DNA from: a virus
Virus record (IMG/VR): IMGVR_UViG_3300011270_000015
Location: 1-28,927 of that record
Length of the DNA: 28,927 bases
Direction: 5' to 3' (one strand)
Under the pieces are notes generated by a model, which saw nothing but the letters and a program-made list of their open reading frames with translations, did not search any database and had not been told where the DNA came from. Shown piece after piece: positions 15,861-24,233 of this stretch (position 1 is its first letter; each line of letters opens with the position of its first letter). Position numbers and translations under genes: made by a program.

Positions 15861-17129
15861 GTGCCTACTTACGATCCTGCGGTTCGCGCTGGCGGCGGCG
15901 GCTCGGTCGGCAACCTTGGCGCCACCTCGGCGGTTGTACCGAAACCGCCTAACACTGCCAACAACGACCTGATCAGAGTCGCCGGTAAGGTCGGAAATGG
16001 CGCACAGATCAATGCGCCGGATGGCACATGGACGCGTGTCAACGGCGTTGTTTCTAGTTATCAGGTATTTACGAAACGCGCGGGCGGTGCCGAACCGGCC
16101 AGTTATACCTTTACGTGGGATGGAAGCAACCAGCCGAATATCTTTAACAGTCTGGCCATCTATAGCCAGGGCGGCGGCACCATCAGCCTCGACACGGGAA
16201 CCCTCAGCGAGGTCGGCAGCGCCACTCAAAAGACCAGCGATGCCGTCACGCCGAGCAAGAATGCGCTAGTTCTGGTCAGCTATCAGGAATTTGTAATCAG
16301 CGAACCGGGTCCGCCGATCGGCCCCGGCGGGCTTACGCAAGTTCAGGCCGTTGGCGGCTTCGGTTCTCCTAGTATTTGGTCCGGCTACGTATATGTCCAG
16401 GCTGGAGTCAGCTCCGGCACGTTCATCGCATCGAATAATGGCGGCGATCCAGGTTCCAACTTTCACTGGAGTTCCGACACTCTCTCGCTGATTTCGAGCA
16501 TCGTCAATCCAGCAAGTCCGCCCTTCATCGATGACGAAGTGGTGTTCGCTCCTGCTACGTCACAGACTTTCCTACCGCCGTTTATCGACGACGAAGTGGT
16601 CTTCGCTCCGACTACCGGCATCGGCGCGATGCATACGACGACTGAGAACGCCGAGGTCGCTCTACAGGCAACCTCCGCCAGCACGCGCATGCGTGTCACC
16701 ACCGAGAACGCAGAACTCGCGATACAGCATCTGCTCAGCGCTACCAACCTGCGGATCACACAGATGACCGCCGAGATCGCGTTGCAGGCGCAACCGCCTG
16801 TCAGTCCCGTAGATTTCGAGATTCAGACGCCGGGGATCATCCGCGACAGTGCACAGCAAGAAACCGGCAACCGACTGCTCCTTGGGGTGAATTGCAACAT
16901 TTCGGGGGTGCCCCAGATCCTGACGCCGATCCTCATCATCGATGGCATCGAGTACACCTTGCCGCGCATCACGAGCATGTCTCGGGTGATTATCGATATG
17001 CCGATTCACGGATTCCACGGGCGCTTTTGGGAGGGTGTGCGGCTCACGGGACGGTTGACAGGCCGCGTCGAGGTCTTCCTGGTCGATATAAGCACGAAAC
17101 AGGGCGTGCCTAGCCCTCGCGCCGGATAA
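15861..17129 (+). CDS. Fibre-like tail protein with internal repeats (422 aa)
   Basis: The ORF starts at GTG three bases after the preceding stop. The N-terminal 200 residues are a beta-rich domain (YQVFTKRAGGAEPASYTFTW). Residues about 218-250 hold two copies of PPFIDDEVVFAP, period 19 residues. Residues about 260-310 hold three 20-residue units (TTENAEVALQ, TTENAELAIQ, MTAEIALQ). The C-terminal 110 residues form a globular end. Repeats followed by a terminal domain suit a receptor-contacting fibre. The function is inferred. Confidence 0.6.
   Translation: MPTYDPAVRAGGGGSVGNLGATSAVVPKPPNTANNDLIRVAGKVGNGAQINAPDGTWTRVNGVVSSYQVFTKRAGGAEPASYTFTWDGSNQPNIFNSLAIYSQGGGTISLDTGTLSEVGSATQKTSDAVTPSKNALVLVSYQEFVISEPGPPIGPGGLTQVQAVGGFGSPSIWSGYVYVQAGVSSGTFIASNNGGDPGSNFHWSSDTLSLISSIVNPASPPFIDDEVVFAPATSQTFLPPFIDDEVVFAPTTGIGAMHTTTENAEVALQATSASTRMRVTTENAELAIQHLLSATNLRITQMTAEIALQAQPPVSPVDFEIQTPGIIRDSAQQETGNRLLLGVNCNISGVPQILTPILIIDGIEYTLPRITSMSRVIIDMPIHGFHGRFWEGVRLTGRLTGRVEVFLVDISTKQGVPSPRAG
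16518..16610 (+). repeat. In-gene direct repeat, period 57 bp (19 codons)
   Basis: Two copies beginning CCGCC encode PPFIDDEVVFAP, at 16518 and 16575. DNA differs mainly at third codon positions, so the copies are under protein-level constraint or have diverged since duplication. Confidence 0.7.
16635..16790 (+). repeat. In-gene tandem repeat, period 60 bp (20 codons), three copies
   Basis: The GAG codon of the conserved AE pair recurs at 16653, 16713 and 16773, exactly 60 bases apart. The repeat gives TTENAEVALQ, TTENAELAIQ and MTAEIALQ. It probably forms a fibre shaft segment. Confidence 0.7.
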
Positions 17130-17146
17130 GGTGTAAGACGAGAGAC

Positions 17147-17323
17147 ATGAAGTTCGTACCTACGCGCGGACTGTGCTCCGGTTGTTATCCGCATCATGCT
17201 TCAGATGTTCACGAAGACCTTTGCTTGTGCGGCTGTCCGGGCGGGCGCGCTCCAATCACTGAGGAACAGGCACAGGACTTCGAGGACCGGATGACGACGG
17301 CTCTGGAGCGGAAGACTTCGTGA
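17147..17323 (+). CDS. Small cysteine-rich, zinc-ribbon-like protein (58 aa)
   Basis: This 58-residue ORF contains CSGC near residue 12 and CLCGC near residue 31, a spacing that could bind one zinc. The C-terminus is acidic and helical (EEQAQDFEDRMTTALERK). It ends in a GTGA overlap with the GNAT-like gene. No role is known, and a small zinc protein could mediate protein contacts. Confidence 0.5.
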   Translation: MKFVPTRGLCSGCYPHHASDVHEDLCLCGCPGGRAPITEEQAQDFEDRMTTALERKTS

Positions 17324-17877
17324 TTGCCTACGAAGGAAAATATGCCCCTCTTCTCGTTCAATGGTGGGCGGAACTCCAGAATAGCGGCGACTTTGCGAAG
17401 ACGGTTCACTCCTCGATCCGCGACCTTGATGCTTTTATCGGTTATTTTCGCGGTCCTGCTGCACTCATGTTTGAAGTCGACGAACGGGGTATCTGGTTCG
17501 CGGCTGCGGCCTCTCCATTTTTCGACGGTGCGCTCTGGGACGTTTGGATTCGCATCGACAAGCGGCATACCAAATCTGCGCTCAAGGCTATCGAGTTGTC
17601 CTACACGCTCGCGCTGGAGAAGTATCCGAGCCTGTTTGGATTCACGCAGCAGTCGGAGTTGCACGCCATTCATCTCAAACTCGGGTACGTCTACGCAGGA
17701 CGGTTGCTGAATAACATGGATGGGCAGACGCAGTACGTGTATCAGCTCACCCAATCTGCGTGGCTGGATCGAAAGCGCCTCACGAAAGCCATCCGCGACA
17801 GGAAACGGGAAGTGCGTGTGCTGGAGCGAGATATGAAACAAAGAGATTCGACGGCGCACCTCAACGGAGTAGCCTGA
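17320..17877 (+). CDS. GNAT-fold-like protein (185 aa), possibly internal virion protein
   Basis: The ORF starts with GTG at the GTGA overlap. The order of segments, an N-terminal helix with WW, a beta-hairpin AALMFEVDERGIWFAAAASP, WDVWIRIDKRH, a long helix, and IHLKLGYVYAGRLLNN near residue 120, resembles the GNAT acetyltransferase fold, in which GF/GY near the end precedes the last strand. T7-type phages have an internal virion protein (gp13) that I recall as having this fold, and this gene lies just before the ejection candidates. I see no clear acetyl-CoA pyrophosphate loop, so catalytic activity is doubtful. Confidence 0.5.
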   Translation: MIAYEGKYAPLLVQWWAELQNSGDFAKTVHSSIRDLDAFIGYFRGPAALMFEVDERGIWFAAAASPFFDGALWDVWIRIDKRHTKSALKAIELSYTLALEKYPSLFGFTQQSELHAIHLKLGYVYAGRLLNNMDGQTQYVYQLTQSAWLDRKRLTKAIRDRKREVRVLERDMKQRDSTAHLNGVA

Positions 17878-18074
17878 TGGAACCCAATATCCAGCTTCAC
17901 CGCCCAGACGGTTCATCGATCCTTCTCGAAGTGCGCTGCGCAAATGAGGATGATTTTTGGGAGTTCTGGGTAGTGATACAGAAAGGATGGGACGGTCCAG
18001 GATACGGCAGAACCTTCTCCTGCGATTTTGATAAACCAGGGCGGCCATTCACGGGTCTTGACGGAGCATTCTGA
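17877..18074 (+). CDS. Small hypothetical protein (65 aa)
   Basis: The start overlaps the GNAT-like gene stop (TGATG) and the end overlaps the next ATG in the same way. It starts MEPNIQLHRPDGSSILLEVR and is acidic with aromatic residues (DDFWEFWVVIQKGW). Unrecognised. Confidence 0.5.
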   Translation: MEPNIQLHRPDGSSILLEVRCANEDDFWEFWVVIQKGWDGPGYGRTFSCDFDKPGRPFTGLDGAF

Positions 18075-18298
18075 TGGACGACGACCGACCCGGTGCCTTC
18101 AGTGTTTTATCGCGCACATTTCGGCAGAGCTTACTCCTGCACAACGGCATGGAGGGCGATCGGATCGGAGAACATAATCTTGCATTCCTGGCGCGGCTCG
18201 TGATGGAAGGCTGGGCGTTCCATGATTCGCGCGGCGTATGGCTTACACCCTTGGGTGTCCGCGAATTAATTAAGTCGGTTCGCGAGGAGCAACCCTGA
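18074..18298 (+). CDS. Small hypothetical helical protein (74 aa)
   Basis: The ORF overlaps both neighbours with TGATG. It contains HNLAFLARLVMEGWAFHD and then VWLTPLGVRELIKSV, which has the look of a winged-helix-like segment. A DNA-binding role is possible but unsupported. Confidence 0.5.
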   Translation: MDDDRPGAFSVLSRTFRQSLLLHNGMEGDRIGEHNLAFLARLVMEGWAFHDSRGVWLTPLGVRELIKSVREEQP

Positions 18299-18849
18299 TG
18301 CCATTCGGCGGCGGCAGTAGCAGCACGAGTTCGACCAATTCGCCCTGGGCGGGACCGCTCGGCAATATGGGCAAGTCAGCGTGGAAGATTGCGCAGCCAC
18401 TGATGTCTACGCTCGGCTCACAGTTCCTCGAAGCGTTGAAGACTGGCGGTGTAAACTCGTTCATTCCGTGGATCAACCGCGCTGTAGACGCGAGCCGGAT
18501 GTCAGCATCGAAGGGTATCGAAGGGCTGCGGCAGAATCTTGCGCGGAGCGGACAGGGCAATAGCGCCTTTGGCGAAGCTGAATTGTCGGAAGCGAATATG
18601 CAGGCGGGCAATCAAGTCGCCAATACACCCGAAGAGATGATCATGAGTTTCATTCAGGGAGCCCCAGGTTTTGCCTTGGGAACCGGCAAATTGGCTGAGG
18701 GCGCGATGGGGATGGCTGGTGGGTTACAGAATACAAGCACGACGCAGAATCAGCCGGGGTTCTGGGATTTGTTCATGCAGAGTATGCAGATGGGTAGCCA
18801 GATAGGAGCCAGCGCTGTCGCGCCCGCTCCCATGTTTGCGCACCCGTAG
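18298..18849 (+). CDS. Internal virion (ejection) protein candidate (183 aa)
   Basis: The N-terminus is Gly/Ser-rich (FGGGSSSTSSTNSPWAGPLG), followed by amphipathic helices rich in Ala, Met, Gln and Gly (IEGLRQNLARSGQGNSAFGE). This composition is shared by phage ejection proteins that must unfold and leave the capsid. It is the first of several such genes ending with an SLT-domain protein. The assignment is by character and order. Confidence 0.5.
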   Translation: MPFGGGSSSTSSTNSPWAGPLGNMGKSAWKIAQPLMSTLGSQFLEALKTGGVNSFIPWINRAVDASRMSASKGIEGLRQNLARSGQGNSAFGEAELSEANMQAGNQVANTPEEMIMSFIQGAPGFALGTGKLAEGAMGMAGGLQNTSTTQNQPGFWDLFMQSMQMGSQIGASAVAPAPMFAHP

Positions 18850-18859
18850 GGAATCAATC

Positions 18860-19960
18860 ATGGCAGGTGCACTTCTAGGTCTAATCAGCGGCGGCGCGCT
18901 CGCATACGCAGCCGGAAAAATGGGCGAGCACGAGCAGCAGAAGCAGCAGGACCGACAGCTCGAACAGAAAACGCTGCACGACATCATTCTTGATCCGTCC
19001 AGTCCGAGTTTCGATCCGACAGCCGTCCATAATCCGCACTTCGAGAAGCGTCTTAGGAAAGCCTACGACAACAAAGAAGTGGCCGATACCCTGATGTTTG
19101 CAGCTAGGGGCCTGTCCGCCGGTAAGCAGCGCGAGCAGCAGGCATTTCACGCACAGCTAGGCCAACTGATCATGGGCAAGGCTGGCGGTCAGGGGCCGCA
19201 AGAGCCCGGTGGTGCGCCGTCCCCTGTGACGCCGAGTCCGTCGTCCGCTGGTGGCATGCTGTCGGCCTCAGCGCCCAGCGCTGGGCCTGGACCTACGCCC
19301 GGTCCGCGCCCCGCTGCGAGCCCCGAGCAGGCTGCGCCTGACGCTCCAGTCGCACCGCTGGATTTCTCCAAGCAGATTGATAGCTTGCGTCGACAGCAGA
19401 TAACGGCGTCTGGGAACCCCGACCTCAGCGACGAGCATAAAAAGGCGGTGGGGGATTTTTACGAGAAGCTCATCAAGGACAAGTTCGAGGAATGGAAGGC
19501 GTCCGCGAGTACCAAGGAAGAGAAGGCTGCGGTCGCAGCCGCCGAGACTACAGCACGTGAGCACGCCAAGCTCGCCCCAGACATCACGGCGGGTCGAGAG
19601 GCTGCCGCCGGTAGGGTGGCGACCTCTAGGGCGCGTGCGAGCCTATCTGTCGCTGGCTCTGCCGAAGCGATGGATGTGCTCAAGCGGAAGCACGATATTA
19701 CCGCTGGCGGCAAGTCTGGATCGGCAGAGACTGAACGCAAGAAGCGGATCGATGTGGTGACGGCGCTCGGCAACCAGTACGACAAGGAACACCCCATCGC
19801 ACGGCTCAGTCCGCTCGGGTCCGGCGATGCTCGCAAGAAATACATCCGTGATGCGCTCGGCGGTATTGACCCGGAAGCTTACCTTCAGGGTGAGGGCACC
19901 GCAGACCCATCGACCGATCCGGCGACTTCAGTGGCCGACAAATACTTCCCGAAAAAGTAA
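18860..19960 (+). CDS. Internal virion (ejection) protein candidate (366 aa)
   Basis: I start at ATG 18860, with AGGGA about seven bases upstream. A TTG at 18836 would overlap the previous gene. The N-terminus has a short hydrophobic Ala/Gly segment (LLGLISGGALAYAAG), then a Gln-rich helix, a Pro/Ala/Ser-rich linker at about 115-175, and a long charged helix region at about 190-290. These features match large ejection proteins. The next gene starts directly after its stop and carries the SLT domain. Confidence 0.5.
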   Translation: MAGALLGLISGGALAYAAGKMGEHEQQKQQDRQLEQKTLHDIILDPSSPSFDPTAVHNPHFEKRLRKAYDNKEVADTLMFAARGLSAGKQREQQAFHAQLGQLIMGKAGGQGPQEPGGAPSPVTPSPSSAGGMLSASAPSAGPGPTPGPRPAASPEQAAPDAPVAPLDFSKQIDSLRRQQITASGNPDLSDEHKKAVGDFYEKLIKDKFEEWKASASTKEEKAAVAAAETTAREHAKLAPDITAGREAAAGRVATSRARASLSVAGSAEAMDVLKRKHDITAGGKSGSAETERKKRIDVVTALGNQYDKEHPIARLSPLGSGDARKKYIRDALGGIDPEAYLQGEGTADPSTDPATSVADKYFPKK

Positions 19961-21013
19961 ATGGCCGCTCGCCCCGAGCTGATTGATGCCGTAATTCGGC
20001 AAGAATCTGGGGGACGCTCGAATCCGCCCGATGCGGGCAGGGGGGCCGTGGGTCTCATGCAGATCGAGCCTGCCACGGCGAGGGCTTACGGCTTCGATCC
20101 TTCTCGTCTGCACAATCCGGCGTACAATCGAATGGCGGGCACCGCCATCCTTACGAGCCTCGTCGACGAGCACAAAGGTAATGAACGCGAAGCGCTCAAG
20201 TCGTACTATGGTCGCGGCAAAGCTGGGAAAGGCATGCCGACCACGGATGAATACGCTGATAAGGTATTGAAGATGGCTGGTTCCCCGACAAGTTCAGGAA
20301 CACCGATGCAGCGAATGATCGCCGATCCTGGCTTCGCCAAGATGAATCAGCCGCAAATGTACGACGCGGTTATGGCGGGGCTGGAAAGATCGGAACCGGG
20401 ATTTACCACCAAAGACCCTGCTTTTAAGCATCGCGTCGCAACGGAGATTCTGACGCGCGCGGGCAAACTCAAGACTGGGACTGCGCTTCAGGGTGGGGGC
20501 GGCGAACTACGCAAGCCGCTTCCCGGCGCCGTTGAGTTCGGTGAGAATTATGTGGCACCAGCCGTCGCGGGTACGGCGGGAGCATTAGGTGGTGCCGCGG
20601 TGGGTGGAGCTGTCGGTGGCCCACCGGGCGCAGTAGCGGGCGGCGCTGCGGGCGCGGGCGTCGGGGTGGCAGCCGCCGACTATCTTTCCGCGCGCATCAA
20701 TAAAACGTTCTTCGGTCGCAATCCCGACCTGTCGTGGCCGAACGTCGCTAAGAACGAGGCCGTCAATGCCGCCATCGGCGCTGCCAGTGAGCTGATTCCG
20801 GTTGGCCGGGTCGCAGGCAGTATCGTGGGTATCAATCCGCTGCTAGAAGGCGCCGGGCTCGCTCAGCAAGAAGCCGCGGAGCCGCTGAACGATTCGGCGA
20901 ACAGCAGGAGGCCAGTGGCCAGGCCCGTTTGGCGGCTGGCGTTGGGGCGCGCGACAAGACGGCGCAGGCACTCGCACCCGAGGCGCGCGGTCAGGCGATT
21001 CAGCAACGGCTAG
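19961..21013 (+). CDS. SLT-type lytic transglycosylase domain of ejection protein (350 aa as read)
   Basis: Residues 10-70 form an SLT domain: IRQESGG with catalytic-type Glu15, GAVGLMQIEPATARAYG, and NPAYNRMAGTAIL. The domain cuts peptidoglycan for DNA entry, as in T7 gp16. A Gly/Ala-rich linker (about 200-240) follows. From about residue 307 the reading turns into an Arg-rich stretch (RRPVARPVWRLALGRATRRR) that looks like off-frame sequence, while the frame used by the next ORF gives plausible protein (AAERFGEQQEASGQARLAAG). A missing base near 20881 would join both into about 868 residues, with the SLT domain at the N-terminus. Confidence 0.65.
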   Translation: MAARPELIDAVIRQESGGRSNPPDAGRGAVGLMQIEPATARAYGFDPSRLHNPAYNRMAGTAILTSLVDEHKGNEREALKSYYGRGKAGKGMPTTDEYADKVLKMAGSPTSSGTPMQRMIADPGFAKMNQPQMYDAVMAGLERSEPGFTTKDPAFKHRVATEILTRAGKLKTGTALQGGGGELRKPLPGAVEFGENYVAPAVAGTAGALGGAAVGGAVGGPPGAVAGGAAGAGVGVAAADYLSARINKTFFGRNPDLSWPNVAKNEAVNAAIGAASELIPVGRVAGSIVGINPLLEGAGLAQQEAAEPLNDSANSRRPVARPVWRLALGRATRRRRHSHPRRAVRRFSNG

Positions 21014-22569
21014 GGCGTACAGCACGGCAAGGGGCTCAGGCGCGCGCAACGCCGGCCGAACAGGTTGGGAAGGCTGCGCTACCGAGCGAGGAGACCATAG
21101 ATCGTCAGCAGCAATGGGGCGATGCTGTGTTCAATCCGATCCATCGCGCCTCGAATGAACTCGGCCATAAGTACGAGACTTTATTCGCGGGAGTCAAAAC
21201 GAAGCCGATTCAAGATACCGATGCGATCAAGAGCAAGGTCGCCCAGATCGCTCAGTTTGGACAAGACACGGGACATTCGCCGGGGCCGCAACTGCGCGGA
21301 CTGATGCAACGCGCCGACGCTCTTGCCGCTCCCAAGCCGGTGGATATTGGAGCCATGCTCAAGAGTAAGAAAACGCTCTCGATGAGCAATGAAGAATGGG
21401 CGGCACTTAAACAGCGCATGTCCACGGGTGACACCAGCGGCGGCACGCCCGCAAATATTCAGAGTTTGCTCGGCTTGCGAAGTGATGCTCTTGGCCTTAT
21501 TCGGGGCGGAGCATCGCCTCGCGACAAATCGGCGGCTTTCGATTTGATCGAAGGCATAGACAGCACTCTTGAGAATTCGGGGTTGGTCGATAAGAACCAA
21601 TTGACTGCCATCAATCGGCGCTACGGGTCATACCGCCGCACATTCGATACTTCGTTCCGTCGTAAGATCGCAGGCGAGTTCGAGCCGACCGACGCAGCGG
21701 GCGACATCTTCGGATCACCGCAACGCATCGAGCAAATCTGGAAGGGTGCGACCGACGAAGAGAAATCGACGCTGCGCGGCACTTACGCGGACTGGCTCCT
21801 GAAGAACGGCGTCGACAAGGCTCCGGGCATAATGAAACAGGAGGACCAGCAGCAGGTACTTCAGAAACTCTATCCCGGCACCCCGCTTGCTGACCCTGCG
21901 AATTGGGTTCACCTCGAAGACAAACTCGTCAGCGCCGAGAACGTGATGAATACGTCACCACAGTTGCGCCAGGAATTCCAGAAGCAGATGGCAGCTCGCC
22001 TAACAGAGATTCGGACTGAGGCGGCGGGTGAGGCGGTCAAGTGGGCACAGAAAGAAGCGAAGAATCTCGGACCCTACGGTGAGGCGATGGCCAAACAAGC
22101 GCGACTCGCCAGAACGCCGGAAGAGGGCGCACAGGTCGTCATGGATTTTATGAAGCGTCATCCCGAGAACGCAGCCATCGAATCCTTGATGTCGGGGCGG
22201 GTTGAAGAAGGGGCCATCGGCAAATCACTGAAGGCTCGCGTCTTGCGCGGATTGACCTGGTATCCGGAGATTCTCGTCGCCACCAGCCTCATGGGTCATC
22301 CGAGCATGTTCGCAGCCGCAGGCTTAGGAATCGGAGCGATCACCGGCGTCCACGGCGGGATGCAATATCTGGTGAAGGCGGCGCTCAAAAACCCTAGGAA
22401 TGCACAGATGCTTTGGGAAGCGGCCAATAGCGGGAGCGCTCCGATTCGTAGTCGCATCCTCGGCAGAATGTTAGCAGACGCGGTGACCGCGGACGCGGCA
22501 GCGGGCTTGCAGCGAAAAGCCGGCACGTCCCTCAAGCAGCAGGGAGAAGAGCAGCCTACGTCAGAGTGA
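20929..22569 (+). CDS. Ejection protein, downstream part after apparent frameshift (546 aa as read)
   Basis: As read, the only start is TTG 20929, without a ribosome site and inside the preceding ORF. The frame is meaningful further upstream, to about 20878, so I think this is the C-terminal two thirds of the SLT protein, shifted by one base. The sequence is helical and charged with Ala- and Gln-rich stretches (about 1-60). A hydrophobic stretch near the end (about 430-480: WYPEILVATSLMGHPSMFAA) may be membrane-active. It ends at the convergent boundary with the leftward operon. Confidence 0.6.
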   Translation: MAAGVGARDKTAQALAPEARGQAIQQRLGRTARQGAQARATPAEQVGKAALPSEETIDRQQQWGDAVFNPIHRASNELGHKYETLFAGVKTKPIQDTDAIKSKVAQIAQFGQDTGHSPGPQLRGLMQRADALAAPKPVDIGAMLKSKKTLSMSNEEWAALKQRMSTGDTSGGTPANIQSLLGLRSDALGLIRGGASPRDKSAAFDLIEGIDSTLENSGLVDKNQLTAINRRYGSYRRTFDTSFRRKIAGEFEPTDAAGDIFGSPQRIEQIWKGATDEEKSTLRGTYADWLLKNGVDKAPGIMKQEDQQQVLQKLYPGTPLADPANWVHLEDKLVSAENVMNTSPQLRQEFQKQMAARLTEIRTEAAGEAVKWAQKEAKNLGPYGEAMAKQARLARTPEEGAQVVMDFMKRHPENAAIESLMSGRVEEGAIGKSLKARVLRGLTWYPEILVATSLMGHPSMFAAAGLGIGAITGVHGGMQYLVKAALKNPRNAQMLWEAANSGSAPIRSRILGRMLADAVTADAAAGLQRKAGTSLKQQGEEQPTSE

Positions 22570-22630
22570 TGTAGATTCCCTCGAACTCTTCGTCCTCGGT
22601 CATCTTCGCAAGGCAGAGCGCCGCACACAT
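22556..22630 (-). CDS. Possible 24-aa peptide after the ATP-grasp gene
   Basis: An ATG in a TGATG overlap with the ATP-grasp stop opens 24 codons, MCAALCLAKMTEDEEFEGIY at the start. It runs 14 bases into the end of the convergent ejection gene. Coupling supports it, but length and overlap make it uncertain. Confidence 0.3.
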   Translation of the reverse strand: MCAALCLAKMTEDEEFEGIYITLT

Positions 22631-23901
22631 CACCAGTCGACTCCATAGGATTGTCCCTTCTCGATCATCTCTTCGATCTGCTCGAACACATCGTGCTTGA
22701 AGGTTAGTTGGTCGCCCTCGATTTCTTTGGCGATGTCGAGGCATTCCTGTTTGACTTTCTCCAGGTCGTCGCCAGTGGTGACCACCGACACCACCTGCTC
22801 GACGTTATGCGGGAGCGTCCAGTATTCGCCGTCGTCGTCGCGGTAGAAGTAATACAGCAGGATGTTGTCGCGCAACTCTTCCGGGAAGCGGACGTGCATC
22901 GGGTGCTCTTTGGCCCACGGGGAGGAGAGCATTAGTTGGCAGCAGAACTTAGCGCGATAATCGGGGAATGGGGATATGCCCCGCGACCCACCGTCGATAA
23001 TCGGTGCGAGATTCTTACAAAGCTTCTGATGGGCGCCATCCCCAGGGCGCGGCATCCGGCACGTGGCGTCGATAAAATAACACAGTCCCGATTCGGTCAC
23101 GCGCATCTCCCCGCTGAAGAAATTTGTGTAAGGTTCTTCTGAGGATAGTGCTCGCGTTACCGCATCAAGTGATTCGGCCATACAATCGGGCTCACCCTCG
23201 ATTATCGTTGAGATTAGGCCACGATCTTTATCTTCATAGCCGAGCAGCATCGGAGTAAGAATGCTCCCATTCATGACGATCAGGTCTATCCCCGGCTCGA
23301 CGCTATCGCCTTCGATGGGTTCCTGGAGCATGAAGCGGATCTTGTCGCCGGCGGGACCGACCGTGTGGGCTAAGTCATCGAACCAGGAGCGCGACGCGGG
23401 CCAGCCTTTGTGCTCATAGGTTTCCGTGGCACCGCGATAATACTGGGAGAGCTTGATAAACCTGCGCTCATCCCGCCACCCGTCATGCTCGCTTAAGGCG
23501 TGGCGCAAGCTATCAATGCCATTTATCGTAACTGCATCGGCAACTGGCAGTCCCGCGTCCTTCATTAGTTTGTGAAGTTTCCATCGATCCAATTCGAGCA
23601 ATTCGCCAGGACCGGAGCCCCACACGTTCTTGCCCATTGCGCGCAGATGCTGCTGCCAGTCGGTGAAGTAGAGATCGGGGAAGACCCAGATGTCAGGCTC
23701 GTCGGGCGAGTCGAGCAAGGACCAGGGGAAGTCGATTCTCTTTACGCCTTCGTCTTCGAGGCCAGTGCCGAGCATAGTCGCCTTGGGCTCGGCGAAGGAT
23801 GAGACCCAGGGCGAGAAGTACCCGACCTCGCCGTCGAGATCGCGGGCGAGCAGGCGCGCGAGTTCGATAGTCAGACCGTAATCGACGACGAGGGCTTTCA
23901 A
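22630..23901 (-). CDS. ATP-grasp family protein (423 aa)
   Basis: ATP-grasp enzymes join a carboxylate to an amine or thiol using ATP. Here DRWKLHKLMKDAGLP (about 105-119) and FIKLSQYYRG (148-157) provide the two Lys-containing ATP-contacting segments, MLQEPIEG (about 191-198) the hinge, and FIDATCRMPRPGDG (about 276-289) the Mg-binding end with its Asp and Arg. The N-terminus (KALVVDYGLTIELARLL) is a Rossmann-like preATP domain, as in glycinamide ribonucleotide synthetase. The substrate is unknown. Start: TTG 23901 overlaps the upstream stop as TTGA and has GGAGG nearby; a longer reading would overlap that gene by 100 bases. Confidence 0.6.
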   Translation of the reverse strand: MKALVVDYGLTIELARLLARDLDGEVGYFSPWVSSFAEPKATMLGTGLEDEGVKRIDFPWSLLDSPDEPDIWVFPDLYFTDWQQHLRAMGKNVWGSGPGELLELDRWKLHKLMKDAGLPVADAVTINGIDSLRHALSEHDGWRDERRFIKLSQYYRGATETYEHKGWPASRSWFDDLAHTVGPAGDKIRFMLQEPIEGDSVEPGIDLIVMNGSILTPMLLGYEDKDRGLISTIIEGEPDCMAESLDAVTRALSSEEPYTNFFSGEMRVTESGLCYFIDATCRMPRPGDGAHQKLCKNLAPIIDGGSRGISPFPDYRAKFCCQLMLSSPWAKEHPMHVRFPEELRDNILLYYFYRDDDGEYWTLPHNVEQVVSVVTTGDDLEKVKQECLDIAKEIEGDQLTFKHDVFEQIEEMIEKGQSYGVDW

Positions 23902-24233
23902 TTCTTCCTCCCGCTCTGATAGATGGTCGCGACAATCTCCCGCGAGGCGAGCATCTGTTCCTTCGTCGCAGGCATCCAATTGCCGCAGTCGCAAATGTTC
24001 AAGTCCTCAGGATCGTGATTCTTCACATCGAGGCCGGGGAGCGTCGAGTCGCGGCCATGTAGGAGCCAGACGGTGCCGTCGTCGTGGAAGACCTGAATCC
24101 AGAAATGCCCGCCCATGATGTCTTTGTGGCAGGTCAGGCCGGAGTGAGCCTCGGCAGTAGTCTGCGCCGCGAGCGGCAGTCCGCCGATGAACTTGGCGTA
24201 GGCGAGGCGCTGTTCGGCCGTTATCTCGGGCAT
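23898..24233 (-). CDS. Hypothetical protein (111 aa)
   Basis: I start at ATG 24233 in a TGATG overlap with the terminase nuclease stop. A GTG one codon earlier is possible. The protein starts MPEITAEQRLAYAKFIGGLP and has a beta-rich middle (GGHFWIQVFHDDGTVWLLHG) and a pair of cysteines in ICDCGNW. No family recognised. It is coupled to the ATP-grasp gene through TTGA. Confidence 0.55.
   Translation of the reverse strand: MPEITAEQRLAYAKFIGGLPLAAQTTAEAHSGLTCHKDIMGGHFWIQVFHDDGTVWLLHGRDSTLPGLDVKNHDPEDLNICDCGNWMPATKEQMLASREIVATIYQSGRKN

Noticed and set aside
17209-18048. Long minus-strand ORF (279 aa)
   Set aside because: It lies antisense to three tightly coupled rightward genes whose overlaps fix their frames; the composition is Arg/Pro-rich as in shadow frames.
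20870-20900. Programmed ribosomal frameshifting in the SLT gene
   Set aside because: No X XXY YYZ heptamer or clear downstream hairpin at the junction; a missing base explains the data more simply.
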